The position numbers were made by a program, and so were the translations under genes. The notes under the pieces are model-generated. The model was given only the letters and a program-made list of their open reading frames with translations. It searched no databases and was not told the origin of the DNA. Shown here in pieces: positions 10,731 to 21,689 of a DNA stretch of 64,000 nucleotides (positions within the stretch are counted from its first letter, which is position 1; the number at the start of each line of letters is the position of its first letter). Source of the stretch: Limnephilus marmoratus (Eukaryota > Arthropoda > Insecta > Trichoptera > Limnephilidae); contig OU862922.1 in the NCBI GenBank assembly GCA_917880885.1, positions 21,700,627-21,764,626 of the forward strand, written 5' to 3'.

Positions 10731-13350
10731 TTCCAATAAATGCACCGATCTTTATGGTTTATACTATTTCATAATGCGACGAATTATCTACTGATTGCGT
10801 AATTTTATGACAAATTACGTTTTAACTGCTTATCTCAGTGTTTAACCGCAAATACCGCAAATATTGGTTGAACATTTTACTGAATGATTGATGTTAAATC
10901 ATAGTTTTAATTAGCAAATATTTAATAAATATATCTGTTATTTTCTCATTGCGTTAGGATAATTTATTTTGTGTAAAACGCCCTTGAGGTGAACACAAAT
11001 CGCCCTTCACAAAACTGCGAACTATTGAAGAATAAATGAACTATTATTATTATTATCAGTGAGAAGAAACAACGCAAAGTACAATTTGAAGATTCCTACG
11101 AAAATCCAAAGATAGTTCAAATAAAATACAAACCCCTCAAAGCCGTGCATCAAAAGAAGCCACGATGGTTAAAACTGGATATGTCCCGCCAACTTTTTTC
11201 TTCACGTATTCCAAGTATAGTGACAAAAAAGGGACAAGCACAGTTTTGATGACCGACCCTTCTAAATGAACCAACTTACTAGTTACTAGTAGAATAAATC
11301 GTGCATGATGCAAGGTCAGTCCTGTCCCGAACGCTTCAATTCGCGAAAAGCATTATCGCTTTTCATAAAAACATGTTATTCACCATCCCAAGTTTAATAA
11401 AGTTGTGTTTGTGAAACTAGGATTTTTCTGCACGGAGTACTGATTTTATCAAGTGTTTCGTCAATTTAACATTTCTCAATATTGGGCATCTTAGTTGCAA
11501 GAGGCAAAAGGTACCTTTGCTTTAAAATAAAACAGAGATAGAGAGCTAACTTTGTGAAGCTTCATGTAAGAAAAGGAGATGGACGGCAATGTGGGTTGAG
11601 AGGAACTATTGTATATATATACGTATAAGAAATAAGTGTGTTGCTAAAAATAAATCCAACATTTTGGAAGCAAAAATCCGGGGACAGACGGAAGAACAAA
11701 CGTAGACATGCCCTTTAATCTTTTTGGTATTTCACAGAAATTCAACTTTGAAATTGTATTAAATGACCATTCAGCGCTATTTTGTTTTTTTTTTTTGCAG
11801 TTAAAAGGTTCCCGTTAAATGTCAATTCTTTGTCCGTTTCAGCCTTTGAACAAATTGTGATGACCAGAAGAAGACAACCATCGTGTTGTTGCTCATCAGC
11901 TTATTATAATTTGATGGAAAGCTAAAACGCACTTAGAATCAGCGTTAATTGGGAACCTTTCAAATGTCAAAAAAACAAAATGACACTGATGGCCATTTGA
12001 TGATTTTGTCACAAGTGAATGTTTGCGAAACGATTGGGCGTAAAGATAGTATGAAAATAATTTTTAATTGAAAAGCGCCCTCATAGTTATTTCTGAAATT
12101 GGATAATTTAAAACATTTGTTTGGTAGATAATTTTTTATAACATGGTGACGTTACTTTCAGCCAGTTTTACATAAGGATTTGAAGTGTCCGGTGCACATT
12201 AATCTATTTCGCTTTATTTATAGCAAAATGTCACTTTAACGTTCATGCAACATGCATTTTTAAATTTATTTTGTCTACTAAAATCGAGCTTCGCAGCGTG
12301 ACTTCTGGAATATTATATTAGGTCGCTTCGTTTACTTAATAAACCTTTCAATTGTTCCGATGTCTCCCTTTTATATTCAAGCTTCTTTCATATCTTCTGG
12401 TTTAGTTTATGCGGAGCCTGTTCTTACCTCTTTCCCGTCGGGGTCCCTGAACCTCTTTCTTTTATTTATGCTCTGGCAAAACACCTGCCGTTTCTGATTC
12501 TAGGCGTAATTCTTAAGACAGCGAAGGGTGTGTAGATTTCCTTATATTTTGCGATTATCGTCATACTGAACCTTAGTTCTGATCTCGACAGCCTTCAATA
12601 CAAGTTTTCTTCCCCCATATAAAAAGAGTTATTCCAGTTGGTCGGATATAGCAGAAGACTTGTGTGGATCTGTTTTGTATTTGTTGCGAGTTTGCGTATT
12701 TGGCAGGAGTTGGAGATTAAGGATCTAAGGATCGAGTTAAAGTGACGTGTGCAAATTTGAAGCGAGTACGCTTTCATACAAATAGCGATTTGTTGCGCAA
12801 GGTAGACCGAAATAAGCGATCGTTAAATATAACGATGACCGTTATTTCCCCTGAGTAACGCACAATGCAGCGCTGTGCCACTTCGCTTTGCTTCAGATGC
12901 GTTTTCTAAACAAACTGTCAAAAGCCCAAAGAAAATGGAAGTGAAATCGCTAAGAGATAGCAACTGTTGCCGTATTAACACCAATATAAGGTGGTTTAAA
13001 ACGAAACAAATTTTAACACTCATTTAACATTCCGTTATTGTTTAGAAAAAGATCAAGGGTTCATAAAACGGAAAAAAACCCTGTCATTATTAACGTGAAC
13101 ATCAACAGTTCAACATCTAAATCACCATTTTCTGGAACAATTTATTTCATGTTGTGGTTTTTTTGTAATTTTAAACCTGCAAGTACCTACTGGCGAAAAC
13201 TCTTCTGTTGCCATAAGCAAATATCTGATGTTACCTCAACGAAAATGCTCTAATCCAACAAAGGTATTTTTGTGAGGCATTGTTGTTTCAGTAAATTGTC
13301 ACTGGGTACTTCCTTTTAAATTAAACGTTTAGGGTATTTAGGCCCTGAAA
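10731..13350. other. Non-coding stretch with one LINE tail
   Basis: Apart from the LINE 3' remnant near 10976 I find no repeat that recurs in the window and no coding frame with a motif. All ORFs are under 75 codons. It may hold old unrecognised repeats or host intergenic sequence. Confidence 0.4.
10976..11058 (+). mobile_element. LINE 3' end remnant, diverged AGCGCC hairpin
   Basis: AAACGCCCTTGAGGTGA..., then CAAAACTGCG..., then a run of ATT (ACTATTATTATTATTATC). This is the most diverged of the six copies, with an insertion between the two hairpin arms, but the order CGCCCTTGAGGTGA / CACAAAAC / (ATT)n is kept. Confidence 0.5.
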
Positions 13351-13355
13351 TTTAA

Positions 13356-13510
13356 AAAAAATATGTATATCATTTTCTACAAAATGATATACATATTTTT
13401 GTAGCACGATGTCTACTACCTATTACTCTAGTTATTGAAATAAAATAATTTTCTACAAAATGATATATTTTTGTAGCACGATGTCTACTATCTATACCTG
13501 TAGTTATTGT
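13356..13510. repeat. Palindrome plus ~70-bp direct duplication
   Basis: A near-perfect hairpin AAATATGTATATCATTTT / AAAATGATATACATATTT spans 13356-13400. The segment TTCTACAAAATGATATA..GTAGCACGATGTCTACTA..AGTTATTG then occurs twice, at 13373-13436 and 13451-13509. Confidence 0.75.
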
Positions 13511-13786
13511 TCATTGAATGTACAGCAGTACCCACCAACAATGATTTTTCTAAGGCTTAACCAACTCCCAAGTTGATTTTCGTAAACTATATTCTACCAG
13601 TATTTTATCGCTAATTTAGAGGCAACGACAATAACTTGATGAAAAAAATCAAAGACAATAACAAATCTTTAGGTAACTAGTGATTATCGGCGTGTCCCGT
13701 AGGCCCTTCCCACTTTCCACTTAGGCTAAGACATCTTTGCACGTGTACTGTCATGGTCTGCCGGACCAATCCCACGATACGAGTAA

Positions 13787-14520
13787 GAGCCCGTTCACAC
13801 TTCCGTCGTAAAAACGGAGAGGGGTTCCGTCGTCACGACGGAAGCCCTAGGCCCCTGTTCACACTTCCGTTTTCAAGACGGATCCGTCTTGAAAACGGAC
13901 CCTACTCTACGAAAACAACGACCAAAACATTTTATCATTCTTCAGTAGACGGTTCCAGCCATAAAATTACTTCAGGGGTCGGACCTTATTTGTTCAAACC
14001 GTGGGAGAATATTGTGTTTGCATACTTGAAAAGGAGAAAGTACGCGAAAATCATTCAGCAATTATTATAACTAAAATCACTAAAAAACATGAATGATATG
14101 ACTAAATATTTTCTTGAGATTAAATAGAAAAAATCGCATTCTGGAACGAACATATATATTATATAATAATATTACAAAACGCCAAACGCGCGCCCCATAA
14201 AAACACAAATTGCCTGCCGCCTTGCGTCTGGGAGCGGGCGGTGGTGAAGTGTGAAGCGGGGTGTGGCGGGTTCAAAACGGATCCGTCGTCCCGCCGTGTA
14301 GTGTGAACAGCTCCATTGAAATGTATGAGCCAGCGCGTTCCCTTCCGGCTTCACGACGGACGCTCTGCGTAGGCGAACTCTCCGGCGAAAAAAAACGGAT
14401 CCGTCTTCGCGCCGGATCCGACAAGTGTGAACAGCTCCATAGAGCCACTACAGCGGCTAGGGCTTCCGTCGTGACGACGGAACCCCTCTCCGTTTTTACG
14501 ACGGAAGTGTGAACGGGCTC
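13787..14520. mobile_element. 734-bp non-autonomous DNA transposon, 64-bp TIRs, TSD TAA
   Basis: Terminal inverted repeats starting GAGCCCGTTCACAC match perfectly for 64 bases (13787-13850 against 14457-14520). TAA flanks both ends (13784-13786 and 14521-14523). Each TIR contains its own palindrome (TTCCGTCGT/ACGACGGAA), and internal GTTCACACTTCCGT / GTGTGAACAGCTCCAT repeats occur at 13858, 14295 and 14423. TSD and termini fit PIF/Harbinger MITEs. Internal open frames on both strands show no transposase. Confidence 0.85.
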
Positions 14521-14523
14521 TAA

Positions 14524-15165
14524 ATAATAATGGCCGAACACGTGTTTTCTCCTGTTAAACGTCTAAGGTCTAAGGCTAGACTAACTACCGACATTAGGAG
14601 ACATTGTTAGGGCACGTCAAACTTCATTGAAGTCAAAATTATACTTTTTACAAAAAAAACTTTGTAGGTAAGCAACTGTTCGTAGGTAGGTAACCTGTAA
14701 TAGTTCTACCAAAAACACAATACTGTTCCCTAATGTTATCCGGAACATAAAAATGTATGGGCAGCGAGTGCGTTGTTATAAGCCACCAACGAGAGCTAGT
14801 GAATTACAGATAAAACACGCCCTTTCTGCACATGGCAAGAGAGATGAGACTATAATATTAATAATAATAATTTGATCATTTTCATAGTGCCATATTGTGT
14901 GCAAAATCAAAGTACAAATATGACTTCCTAGGCTCTATCTAATTATATTGGTTTAAATATATTTACCTAGCCTTAAATATGAAATAATCAATAGTTGCTG
15001 ACATTTTTTTTAAATGCGTAGTTATTTTAAATGTCACGGACTGTGAAGGTTGTAAGGTTCCTGTCTTTATGAATATTATTGTCTGAAAGCGTGAGTCTGT
15101 GTGCACATTAAGTACACATTACTTTGCTGATGTTTAGCTATAGATATCTTTATTTAGGTTCCACG
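14524..15165. other. Non-coding stretch
   Basis: AT-rich with a short ATA run near 14855. No motif-bearing frame or recurrent repeat seen. Confidence 0.4.
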
Positions 15166-15180
15166 ACAAGAAAGTGGCGT

Positions 15181-15326
15181 TTCAATACCTTTTTTGAAAA
15201 GTTATTTAAAGTTGTGAAACAAAATAGCCCATAACATAACCTAACTTAACCTATTTAACAATAACCTAACTTAACCTATTTAAAAATTTTTTCATCACTT
15301 ATAACAACTTTTCAAAGGAGATGATG
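15181..15326. repeat. Imperfect hairpin element
   Basis: ACCTTTTTTGAAAAGTTATT..AAAGTTGTGAAA at the left faces TTTCATCACTTATAACAACT.TTTTCAAAGGAG at the right. The loop holds two CCTAACTTAACCTATTTAA repeats. The arm sequence resembles the hairpin at 32864-33000 (CCTCCTTTGAAAAGTCATTA), so both may belong to one MITE-like family. Confidence 0.5.
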
Positions 15327-15595
15327 TAGTTGTATATAAACAATAAACAATAAATAGTGTTATCTCGAGTGACTTCCTAGGTTAAGTATGGTCCTGTATA
15401 TTTTCTTCCTGTACAACAAATACATTTTTGCGCAGCATCGTGTTCATTGGTCAAATCATTGTACATATTATGTATAGTATATAGTTTCGTATCGGTGATA
15501 AATGAACCAGTGGATGCAATTTTTAGCCATAACTCGTTATAATAATTTGTCTAGTTTGTAGTTAGAACTAAGATTGCAGAAATGTGTACTATTAA

Positions 15596-15685
15596 TTTGT
15601 ACAGCGCCCTTGAGGTGATTTTTCACATAAACGGCGCTATAAAGTCATCCAAACATATTATATATTAATGCTTTATTATTATTGT
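15596..15685 (+). mobile_element. LINE 3' end with AGCGCC/GGCGCT hairpin
   Basis: TTGTACAGCGCCCTTGAGG, inner hairpin GTGATTTTTCAC, then ACGGCGCTATAAAG and an ATT-rich tail to 15685. Outer stem is AGCGCC/GGCGCT, where the copies at 2631 and 33391 have AGCGCT/AGCGCT. Confidence 0.6.
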
Positions 15686-16578
15686 TTAGTTGTCCGATCA
15701 CCCTTTACTTATTCTCGTAGTTTTCTAAATATTCCTTTCTCGCCTGAGGTTGAACACTATCAGAACTCTTTTTCAAGAAAATGCATTGATTAAAGAAATG
15801 TCTTCATCGGTCTCCTTTCACGAATCATTTAAGATAAAGATAATAATTACTAATTAGGTCGGTACCTACTACTATTTTGTCCATAAATCTTAACACTGAT
15901 TCAGAGAAAATTCTCGGAAATATGAGTTGACGCCAGTTGTTCAAAGATTTTTAATTGATACAATTGAGTAAAAGCATTTCCGAAAATGGTGTTCTAATTG
16001 GCAAAACCATATTGTATTATAAAAAGATAAACGATGAGAGAGAATGATAACAAAAAATCTTCATTATTAAAAAAAATATGACGCCACGTTTAAAACGATT
16101 AATGAAACAGATACATCTATTTAATTGCTGATTAAATACAGAATATTTATATACATTACTTTTACTTAGAAATCCCATGCGCTCTTAAAAAACACTGTGG
16201 AGGGTTACAGTATATACAATCGAAAGCTTTGTTTATGAATACTCTTCGACAGTAAAGCATTATAATATGTGAAAATGATACCCGGTTCAGTCAATCAAAT
16301 CAGACACGCCTTATTAGGTACTGTATTACAAATTTGATTTTTATTGGCAGGTGATAATCGATTTTAAATTCTAATTGTATCATCTATTGTTTGTTATCGT
16401 GTGAACCTTCCTTCTTCATACTTTCCAGTGTCTCGTTTCGTCTTACCCCTTTCAACTTGTCGATTGGGAAATACACAATGGTAAGTATTTGTTATTCATA
16501 ATACTGAACAATTTAAATAGATACCTGTAAATTAAATAGGGCTTATAAGCTTCTTCATCTATTATAATCTGAAGGGTG
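15686..16578. other. Non-coding stretch
   Basis: No recognisable gene or recurrent repeat. AT-rich with several TA/AT-rich tracts. Confidence 0.4.
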
Positions 16579-17112
16579 AAATGCAGATCCCGCCAATGTG
16601 GGTGATTTTAATAAAAATGCACTATCTAGATGAGAAAAGTGTGGAAAAGTTGAATAAAAAAGAAACTAAGGCGCGCTTGGCAAAATTGAGGGAGATACAG
16701 CCGTTTAAAAAATGAATAAAATGACACTTCGTGAACTTATACTACGCCATTTTGTTACTATTATGTTGGTATCTCAGACTTGCTTTACGAAGGTTGATAC
16801 GACTGTAGCTAACTTCGTGTGATATACATGTAATTATGAAAAACAGAATTAATAATGGTCACAAACCATGTCACACAAACCTGGCGTAGCCGCTAAACTA
16901 CTTGAAAACTGGGATGTTTTTCTTGCGTTGACGCGAGTAGGCGTTATAAAGGGGCACAAACCATGTTACATTTTATTCATACTTTAAACGGCTGTATCTC
17001 CCTCAATTTTACCAAGCGCGCCTTAATTTCTTTTTTATTCAACTTTTCCACACTTTTCTCATCTAGAAAGTGCATTTTTATTAAAATCCCCCACATTGGC
17101 GGGATCTGCATT
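16579..17112. mobile_element. Long inverted-repeat element, ~145-bp arms
   Basis: Arms 16579-16723 and 16968-17112 are inverted copies: ATGCAGATCCCGCCAATGTG opposes CACATTGGCGGGATCTGCAT, and CCGTTTAAA.AATGAATAAA opposes TTTATTCATACTTTAAACGG. About 6-10 percent of positions differ by eye. The ~245-bp spacer carries its own near-repeat GGTCACAAACCATGTCACA / GGGCACAAACCATGTTACA. It is non-coding and probably a foldback or MITE-type element; no target duplication was secured. Confidence 0.7.
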
Positions 17113-17414
17113 CCTCCCAATCTGAACTCTAGACGCCATGGTAAAATGTAGCTCAATCGTACAATATCGATGTAACCAACACGACTGAGCGCAGTTTTCG
17201 TTGAGCAGTATATTTATATACTCGTACATACATGATGTTGAGAATATTCAAAGTAGGTATATAAATGATTTAATTATTTAGATAGGCAGTTAAAGTATTA
17301 TTTAATTTATTGTTGACTACTGGAATATTTGGAAATATTATTAAAGGTTTCGTTAAGGTTCAGAACCTGACAAAATTTTCATTCCTAGTTGTAATGCCGT
17401 CGATACAATGATGG
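17113..17414. other. Non-coding stretch
   Basis: AT-rich with nothing recognisable before the tRNA-like head at 17415. Confidence 0.4.
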
Positions 17415-17490
17415 GGGACTAGCTAGTAGCGGATTGAATTCGCGACGCCTGGGCGGGAACCCAATGCCTTAGACCAATTAATCGACTAAT
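17415..17490 (-). pseudogene. tRNA-like head on minus strand
   Basis: Minus strand shows an A-box-like ATTGGTCTAAGGCATTGGG and, about 30 bases on, a B-box-like GCGAATTCAATCC. It resembles the family S SINE heads in layout but differs in sequence, and the family S body does not follow. It may be an old SINE from another family. Confidence 0.4.
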
Positions 17491-17633
17491 TAATCGATCA
17501 CGGCTAAATAAATAATTTATTTTGGCAATTGACGCAAGAGTTTCAAAAAAGTATGTATGGTAAAAGAATCGCTTCAATTTCGTTGTATTTTTTCCAGAAA
17601 CTTAAAAGAAATAAGAACTTAAATCTGTATATC

Positions 17634-18228
17634 TTTCTTATATGTAAAAATGAATCGCTGAAATTGTTGCTAAGCGCAAATCTCGAGAGCAGCTGAACCG
17701 ATTTCGCTAATTCTTTTTTTAGAATATTCCTTGAAGTACGAGGATGGTTCTTCCGGAGAGAAAAATTAAGAAAATTGCGCAGAAAATTGGATAATTTCAG
17801 AAAACCTAACAACTATCGCACGTTTGACAGTTCGCATGTTTGAGAATGACATTTTGTAAATTGTAAAAGGCACGCGGGCTGAAAAACTGATCGTACTGGA
17901 ATTGAATATATGGAACGCTGGAGGAGGGTTGGCGGGACGAGGGAGCGGGAAAGGGAAGAGAGAAGGCGGGGAAGGTGGAAGGGGAACGTGGGAGGGGAAG
18001 GGAACGTGTGAGGGGAAGGGGACGTGTGAGGGGAACTCGGGAGTTCGCGGGTCGGGGGAAGGGGGGGGGGGGGGCGGAGGGGGAGAGGGAAGGTGGAGGT
18101 GACGGAGTGGGAACGCGAGAGTGGAAGAGGACGCAGAAGAAGAAGGGGAGGCGGAAGGGGAACGGAACGAATGGGAAAGGACACTCAGGGAGAAACAATT
18201 TCTTTATTAAATGGCGTAGCAGCGCATG
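17634..18228 (-). repeat. Family A repeat, copy 4 (reverse, purine-rich)
   Basis: Low end TGTAAAAATGAATCGCTGAA is the complement of the family 3' terminus. The core is a G/A-rich run (GGGGAACTCGGGAG and GGAACGTGGGAGGGG units) with a long G tract near 18061, and the high end is AAATGGCGTAGCAGCGCATG. The long open frames on both strands (up to ~163 codons on minus, rich in Pro/Ser/Phe) reflect the biased composition and are not genes. Confidence 0.6.
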
Positions 18229-18229
18229 A

Positions 18230-18575
18230 ATGAAAATGAATCCCTGTTTCCTTTGGTCACGCCATAACTTCAGAACGACTTTACCTATTTCATTCATATT
18301 TTTTTTAAGTTTTCTAATACTTTGTAGAAGGTTCTTACGGAAAGAAAAGTAAGAAAATTGGAGGGAGGGGAAGGAATTGGAAGTTTTTAAAAGTTTTATA
18401 ATACTTTGTGGAAGATTCTTACAGAAATAAAAATTAAGAAAATTGGAGAGAGGGGCAAGGTGGAAGGGAACGCGTGAGGGGACTCGAGAGGGGAACGGGG
18501 ACGCACGTGAAAGGACATGCTGGGAGAATCAAATTATTTCTTTGAATGGCATTGCAACGCATGCCGGGTATCAGC
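18230..18575 (-). repeat. Family A repeat, copy 5 (reverse), with internal duplication
   Basis: Starts AATGAAAATGAATCCCTG, contains two versions of TAATACTTTGTAGAAGGTTC..AAGAAAATTGGAG (18316 and 18400), and ends AATGGCATTGCAACGCATGC-CGGGTA. It lies head to tail with the copy just before it. Confidence 0.55.
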
Positions 18576-19302
18576 AGTAAAGTAGTAATAATCACGGTGA
18601 TTTTTTGAAAAAGATTTCAAGACAAATGTCGCAATAACAATTCGTACCTATGTTGCATTTCAGTGCGATTTTATTATCTTTTATATCGCAATAAGACTGA
18701 TACCGTTCTTAGAATGCCATTAATTATTTCATTTGCATCAGCGTTATTGTCCTGCACCCGAGTGCTCCTTTTTAGACTGTTTTCATATTACAAGTTTCGT
18801 TTATACAGAAGAGTTAAGAGGTTTAGGCCTTTCAACCGCAGGGCCACACTTTTTATCTTATTGTGGCGAATCCGTTGGACGATGAACGAATCGACAGATT
18901 TATTGGTTTTAGGAAGTCTGGAGGAATCGAGATAGATCTCGGGCAAGATTTCTTGTCCGATTTGTGGGTTTTTATATCGCTGTTAAATTAATAAATAAGC
19001 ATGCAAACTTGCAGGAAAGTGTGTACGGCTGCACGACCATTTTATTCAAGAAAATTAATTTTGGATTTGAGGCCAAAATACCTAACCAAACTGAACATTA
19101 TTTTTTTTTTTTAATACAAATGTACAGCAAATATCTAGTAAGAATATGTGCTACTTCATTTATGTGTGCTTGAAATTATAAAATATAGGCCATTAAAGAA
19201 GACTTTTTTTCGTGATTTTAGAGTCAAATTTGGAATTTGAGCGACGTAATAGTAATTGTATTTTTAAAGCCTTAAAATTCAAATTTAAGTTTTGTATGAA
19301 AA
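18576..19302. other. Non-coding stretch
   Basis: Open frames at 18663-18935 and 18964-19173 show no domain, signal or homology I recognise. There is no repeat shared with the rest of the window. Confidence 0.35.
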
Positions 19303-19600
19303 AGGCCGCCCTCCCAGGTCACCCTCCCCGATCCCTAGTTCCCCCCCCCCCCTCCCTCGAACCCCTAACCGAATTCCATACATTCAGTCCCGGTACATTT
19401 AGTCTTCAAACAGCTCGCGTGCCCCCTATTGCAATTTTTTTATACAAATTTCATAATGCCCCGTAGCTCACCAGTAGTTTTATACAAACCTTGTCCTGAC
19501 AATAACGAACACAAAAAAAAGAATTATCCAATTTGATGCAGTCGTTCGGAAGTTATGCGCGTATATATATTTCTGCGATTCATTTTTATTTAATTAATTA
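19303..19600 (+). repeat. Family A repeat, copy 6
   Basis: Retains the C-rich core end (CCCTCGAACCCCTAACCGAA), CAGCTCGCGTGCCCCCTATT, AATTTCATAATGCC, ACCTTGTCCTGACAATAACG, GATGCAGTCGTTCGGAAG and the terminus TGCGATTCATTTTTATTTAA. It is 5'-truncated relative to 5841-6262. A related tail (TTCATGATGCCAGAGCTCAC) continues at 19612-19700. Confidence 0.6.
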
Positions 19601-19751
19601 ATTTTTCATAATTTCATGATGCCAGAGCTCACTCTTATTTACAGAAACCATCACGGGCATGCACTCATCAAATCCCCAAAGTTTCATCGCAATCGGATGA
19701 ATGGTTTAGCAACGCATAGCGGACATACAAACATTTTTAGATTTTTATATA

Positions 19752-20136
19752 TTCACGGTCTCCGGAAACTCGTAGTACAAGCGGGAAACTGGTAAATCTA
19801 CATCACATTCGGAGTCGATTTGTGATATAACTTTTTTGATTTGAGCTTTCGTTTTCGAGTAAATCGGGTCCGAAGTTGGAATTTTTTTGGTTAAATTTGA
19901 AAAAAATTTTCGCTAGGGGGTTGATTTCAGCTGTGTAATATCTTATAAAATGCATCGAATGGTAAACCGGGCACAAACATTTTTTTAACCCTTTAGTTGC
20001 CGAAAAAATGGAAAAATAGAAAAAAATAATATTAAAATCGAAACGCTCAGATCGAAAAAAATAAGTTTTTTGGGTTCTCTACGTGATGTAGATTAACTAG
20101 TTTCACTCTTGTACTACGAGTTTCCGGACACGTTGA
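19752..20136. mobile_element. MITE with ~50-bp TIRs
   Basis: TCCGGAAACTCGTAGTACAA..GTAAATCTACATCAC at 19762-19808 is inverted at 20083-20128 as GTGATGTAGATTAACTAG..TTGTACTACGAGTTTCCGGA. The inside is AT-rich, includes long A/T tracts, and has no coding potential. Flanks do not give a clear target duplication, so the superfamily is open. Confidence 0.7.
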
Positions 20137-20999
20137 ATAGATAGATGGATAGAAGATGTAATATGTATTTAGAATAAAATATTTTCGTTCGGATACCACT
20201 TTATTGTGTAAAACTTGTAATATGTAAAGCCAACCGGTTTTGGTTCAACCCAAACCTTCATCAGGGTTATATAAAATCATATTAAATTTCAGTATAATTG
20301 TAGGTAACATAGAAAAGAGAGAAGGGACATCAACTTTGGTGGGGGGCGGGAGGGACGTAGGTAAGAGAGAGGGGATAAAAGTAGGTGTAAGGAAGGGGAA
20401 TATGTTTAAAGTGGGGCTATTTGATAAATCTAATTATTTCTTTAATGAATTAAATTTATTTATTTTAAAGACATTTTAAATTCAAAATCTTCAAGATTAT
20501 TAAAGACCTATCCCATTTCTACGTAGTTGCAAATGGGAGAGTGGTATTCAAACTAAGTTATTTCATTCTAATTATAATAATTGTGTGTACCCACAAAGTG
20601 TGTTTACTAAATTTAAAAAATATATTTATAAAAAGTAATGTGGAAAAAAATTAAATAAGTAGATGTACTGCAGGGCATTAAAGATGGGTGTTCATTCAAT
20701 TCTGCCTACACCTGCGAAGAGAGCCGTTCGGTTAATTATTTATTTTCGAAGAATATTAATTAGTATCTGCGTATTTAAAATATTAATTATTGTGCCGGTT
20801 ATGAGTACTTCTGCGTTTACCTAGTGAACTAAAATTCGAAGATTTTTTTTTCTCTTTAAAAAATTTATATTATTATGTATTTGTTTATAAAAGAAAATTA
20901 TTTATTACATGTTTATATGTAGTCCAACAAAGCTGTCACGAGAACTTATCTGTAGTCTGTAGGTTCTACCAAGTAAATATGTTGAAACATTTAATAATA
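20137..20999. other. Non-coding stretch with one hammerhead-like site
   Basis: Mostly AT-rich. A G-rich purine tract lies at 20310-20410 (GGTGGGGGGCGGGAGGG). Apart from the Penelope-like 3' motif at 20170-20270 I recognise nothing. Confidence 0.4.
20170..20270 (-). ncRNA. Penelope-like 3' remnant with decayed hammerhead-like core
   Basis: Minus strand reads CCCTGATGAAGG..TTGAACCAAAACCGGTTGG and then ACAATAAAGTGGTATCCGAACG. CTGATGA is intact, a GGTT/AACC stem is possible, but the second core box is AAAAC instead of GAAAC. The distal ACAATAAAGTGGTA..CGAA is shared with the motif at 26408-26480, which follows a Penelope-like coding remnant, so both are probably ends of the same element family. 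Confidence 0.45.
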
Positions 21000-21399
21000 A
21001 TAGCCCAGGCAACGAAGGAAAAATAGGGGAAATAATTCATGTAGAAGCCAATTTTGGCACAGTTGTAGGGGAAGTTGTCCTTAACAAAATACTAAAAGTA
21101 CTGGGGGGTGGGGGTGGAGCTAAGGGGGAGGGGGGGGTTTAAAGGTCCCTTTTTTCAGTTTTTCGTTAATAACTCAAAAACTACTGCCTCTAGCGAAAAA
21201 GTGTTCAGGTACTAAATTATCTCCATAAAATTCTCTACAAAAAAGGTTCTATAAATTTTTTTGTTAGGATCAATGCTTAAGCAGATAGTGAGGGGGGAAA
21301 ATGTAAAATTAAAAAAAAACTGTTTTAATTTTTAAAAATGAAATGTTTGTCGGTAAAAATCAAATGCTTATTGTTAAAAAACCAAATAATTAATGCTTA

Positions 21400-21667
21400 G
21401 GGGTCGTCCATTAATCACGTGACTCTCGAAAGGGGGGGGGGTTCGGAAAAAATCACCAAATATCACCGGGGGGGGGGGGTGTAATGAGATATCACGTGTA
21501 TTTATTTTTCGTGATAATATTCTGAAAATTTCAAAATACTTTGTACTAAAAAAAATACACGTGTTTTTGGGGGGGGGATTAGTCTAAAACCTCACCACAT
21601 ATCACCACGGGGGGGGGGGGGGTTAAAAAGTTGCTAAAAAAACATCACGTGATTAATGGACGACCCC
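21400..21667. mobile_element. MITE, GGGGTCGTCC family, left copy (TSD TTA)
   Basis: 268 bp with inverted termini GGGGTCGTCCATTAATCACG, TTA on both sides (21397-21399 and 21668-21670), internal TATCACGTG, and three long G runs. The same insertion is present in the other arm at 23570-23835, so it predates the palindrome. Architecture (short TIR, CACGTGA, poly-G, 3-bp TSD) parallels the GGGAACGTAC MITE. Confidence 0.8.
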
Positions 21668-21689
21668 TTAGGGATGTACCTTGAACATT

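Noticed and set aside
13753..14541. ORFs of 80-105 codons over the 13.8-kb element
   Set aside because: They begin or end in the perfect TIRs and exist as mirror images on both strands; no transposase motif.
17806..18297. 163- and 123-codon Pro/Ser/Phe-rich minus ORFs
   Set aside because: Produced by the purine/pyrimidine-biased core of family A; similar frames appear in every copy and change with each indel.
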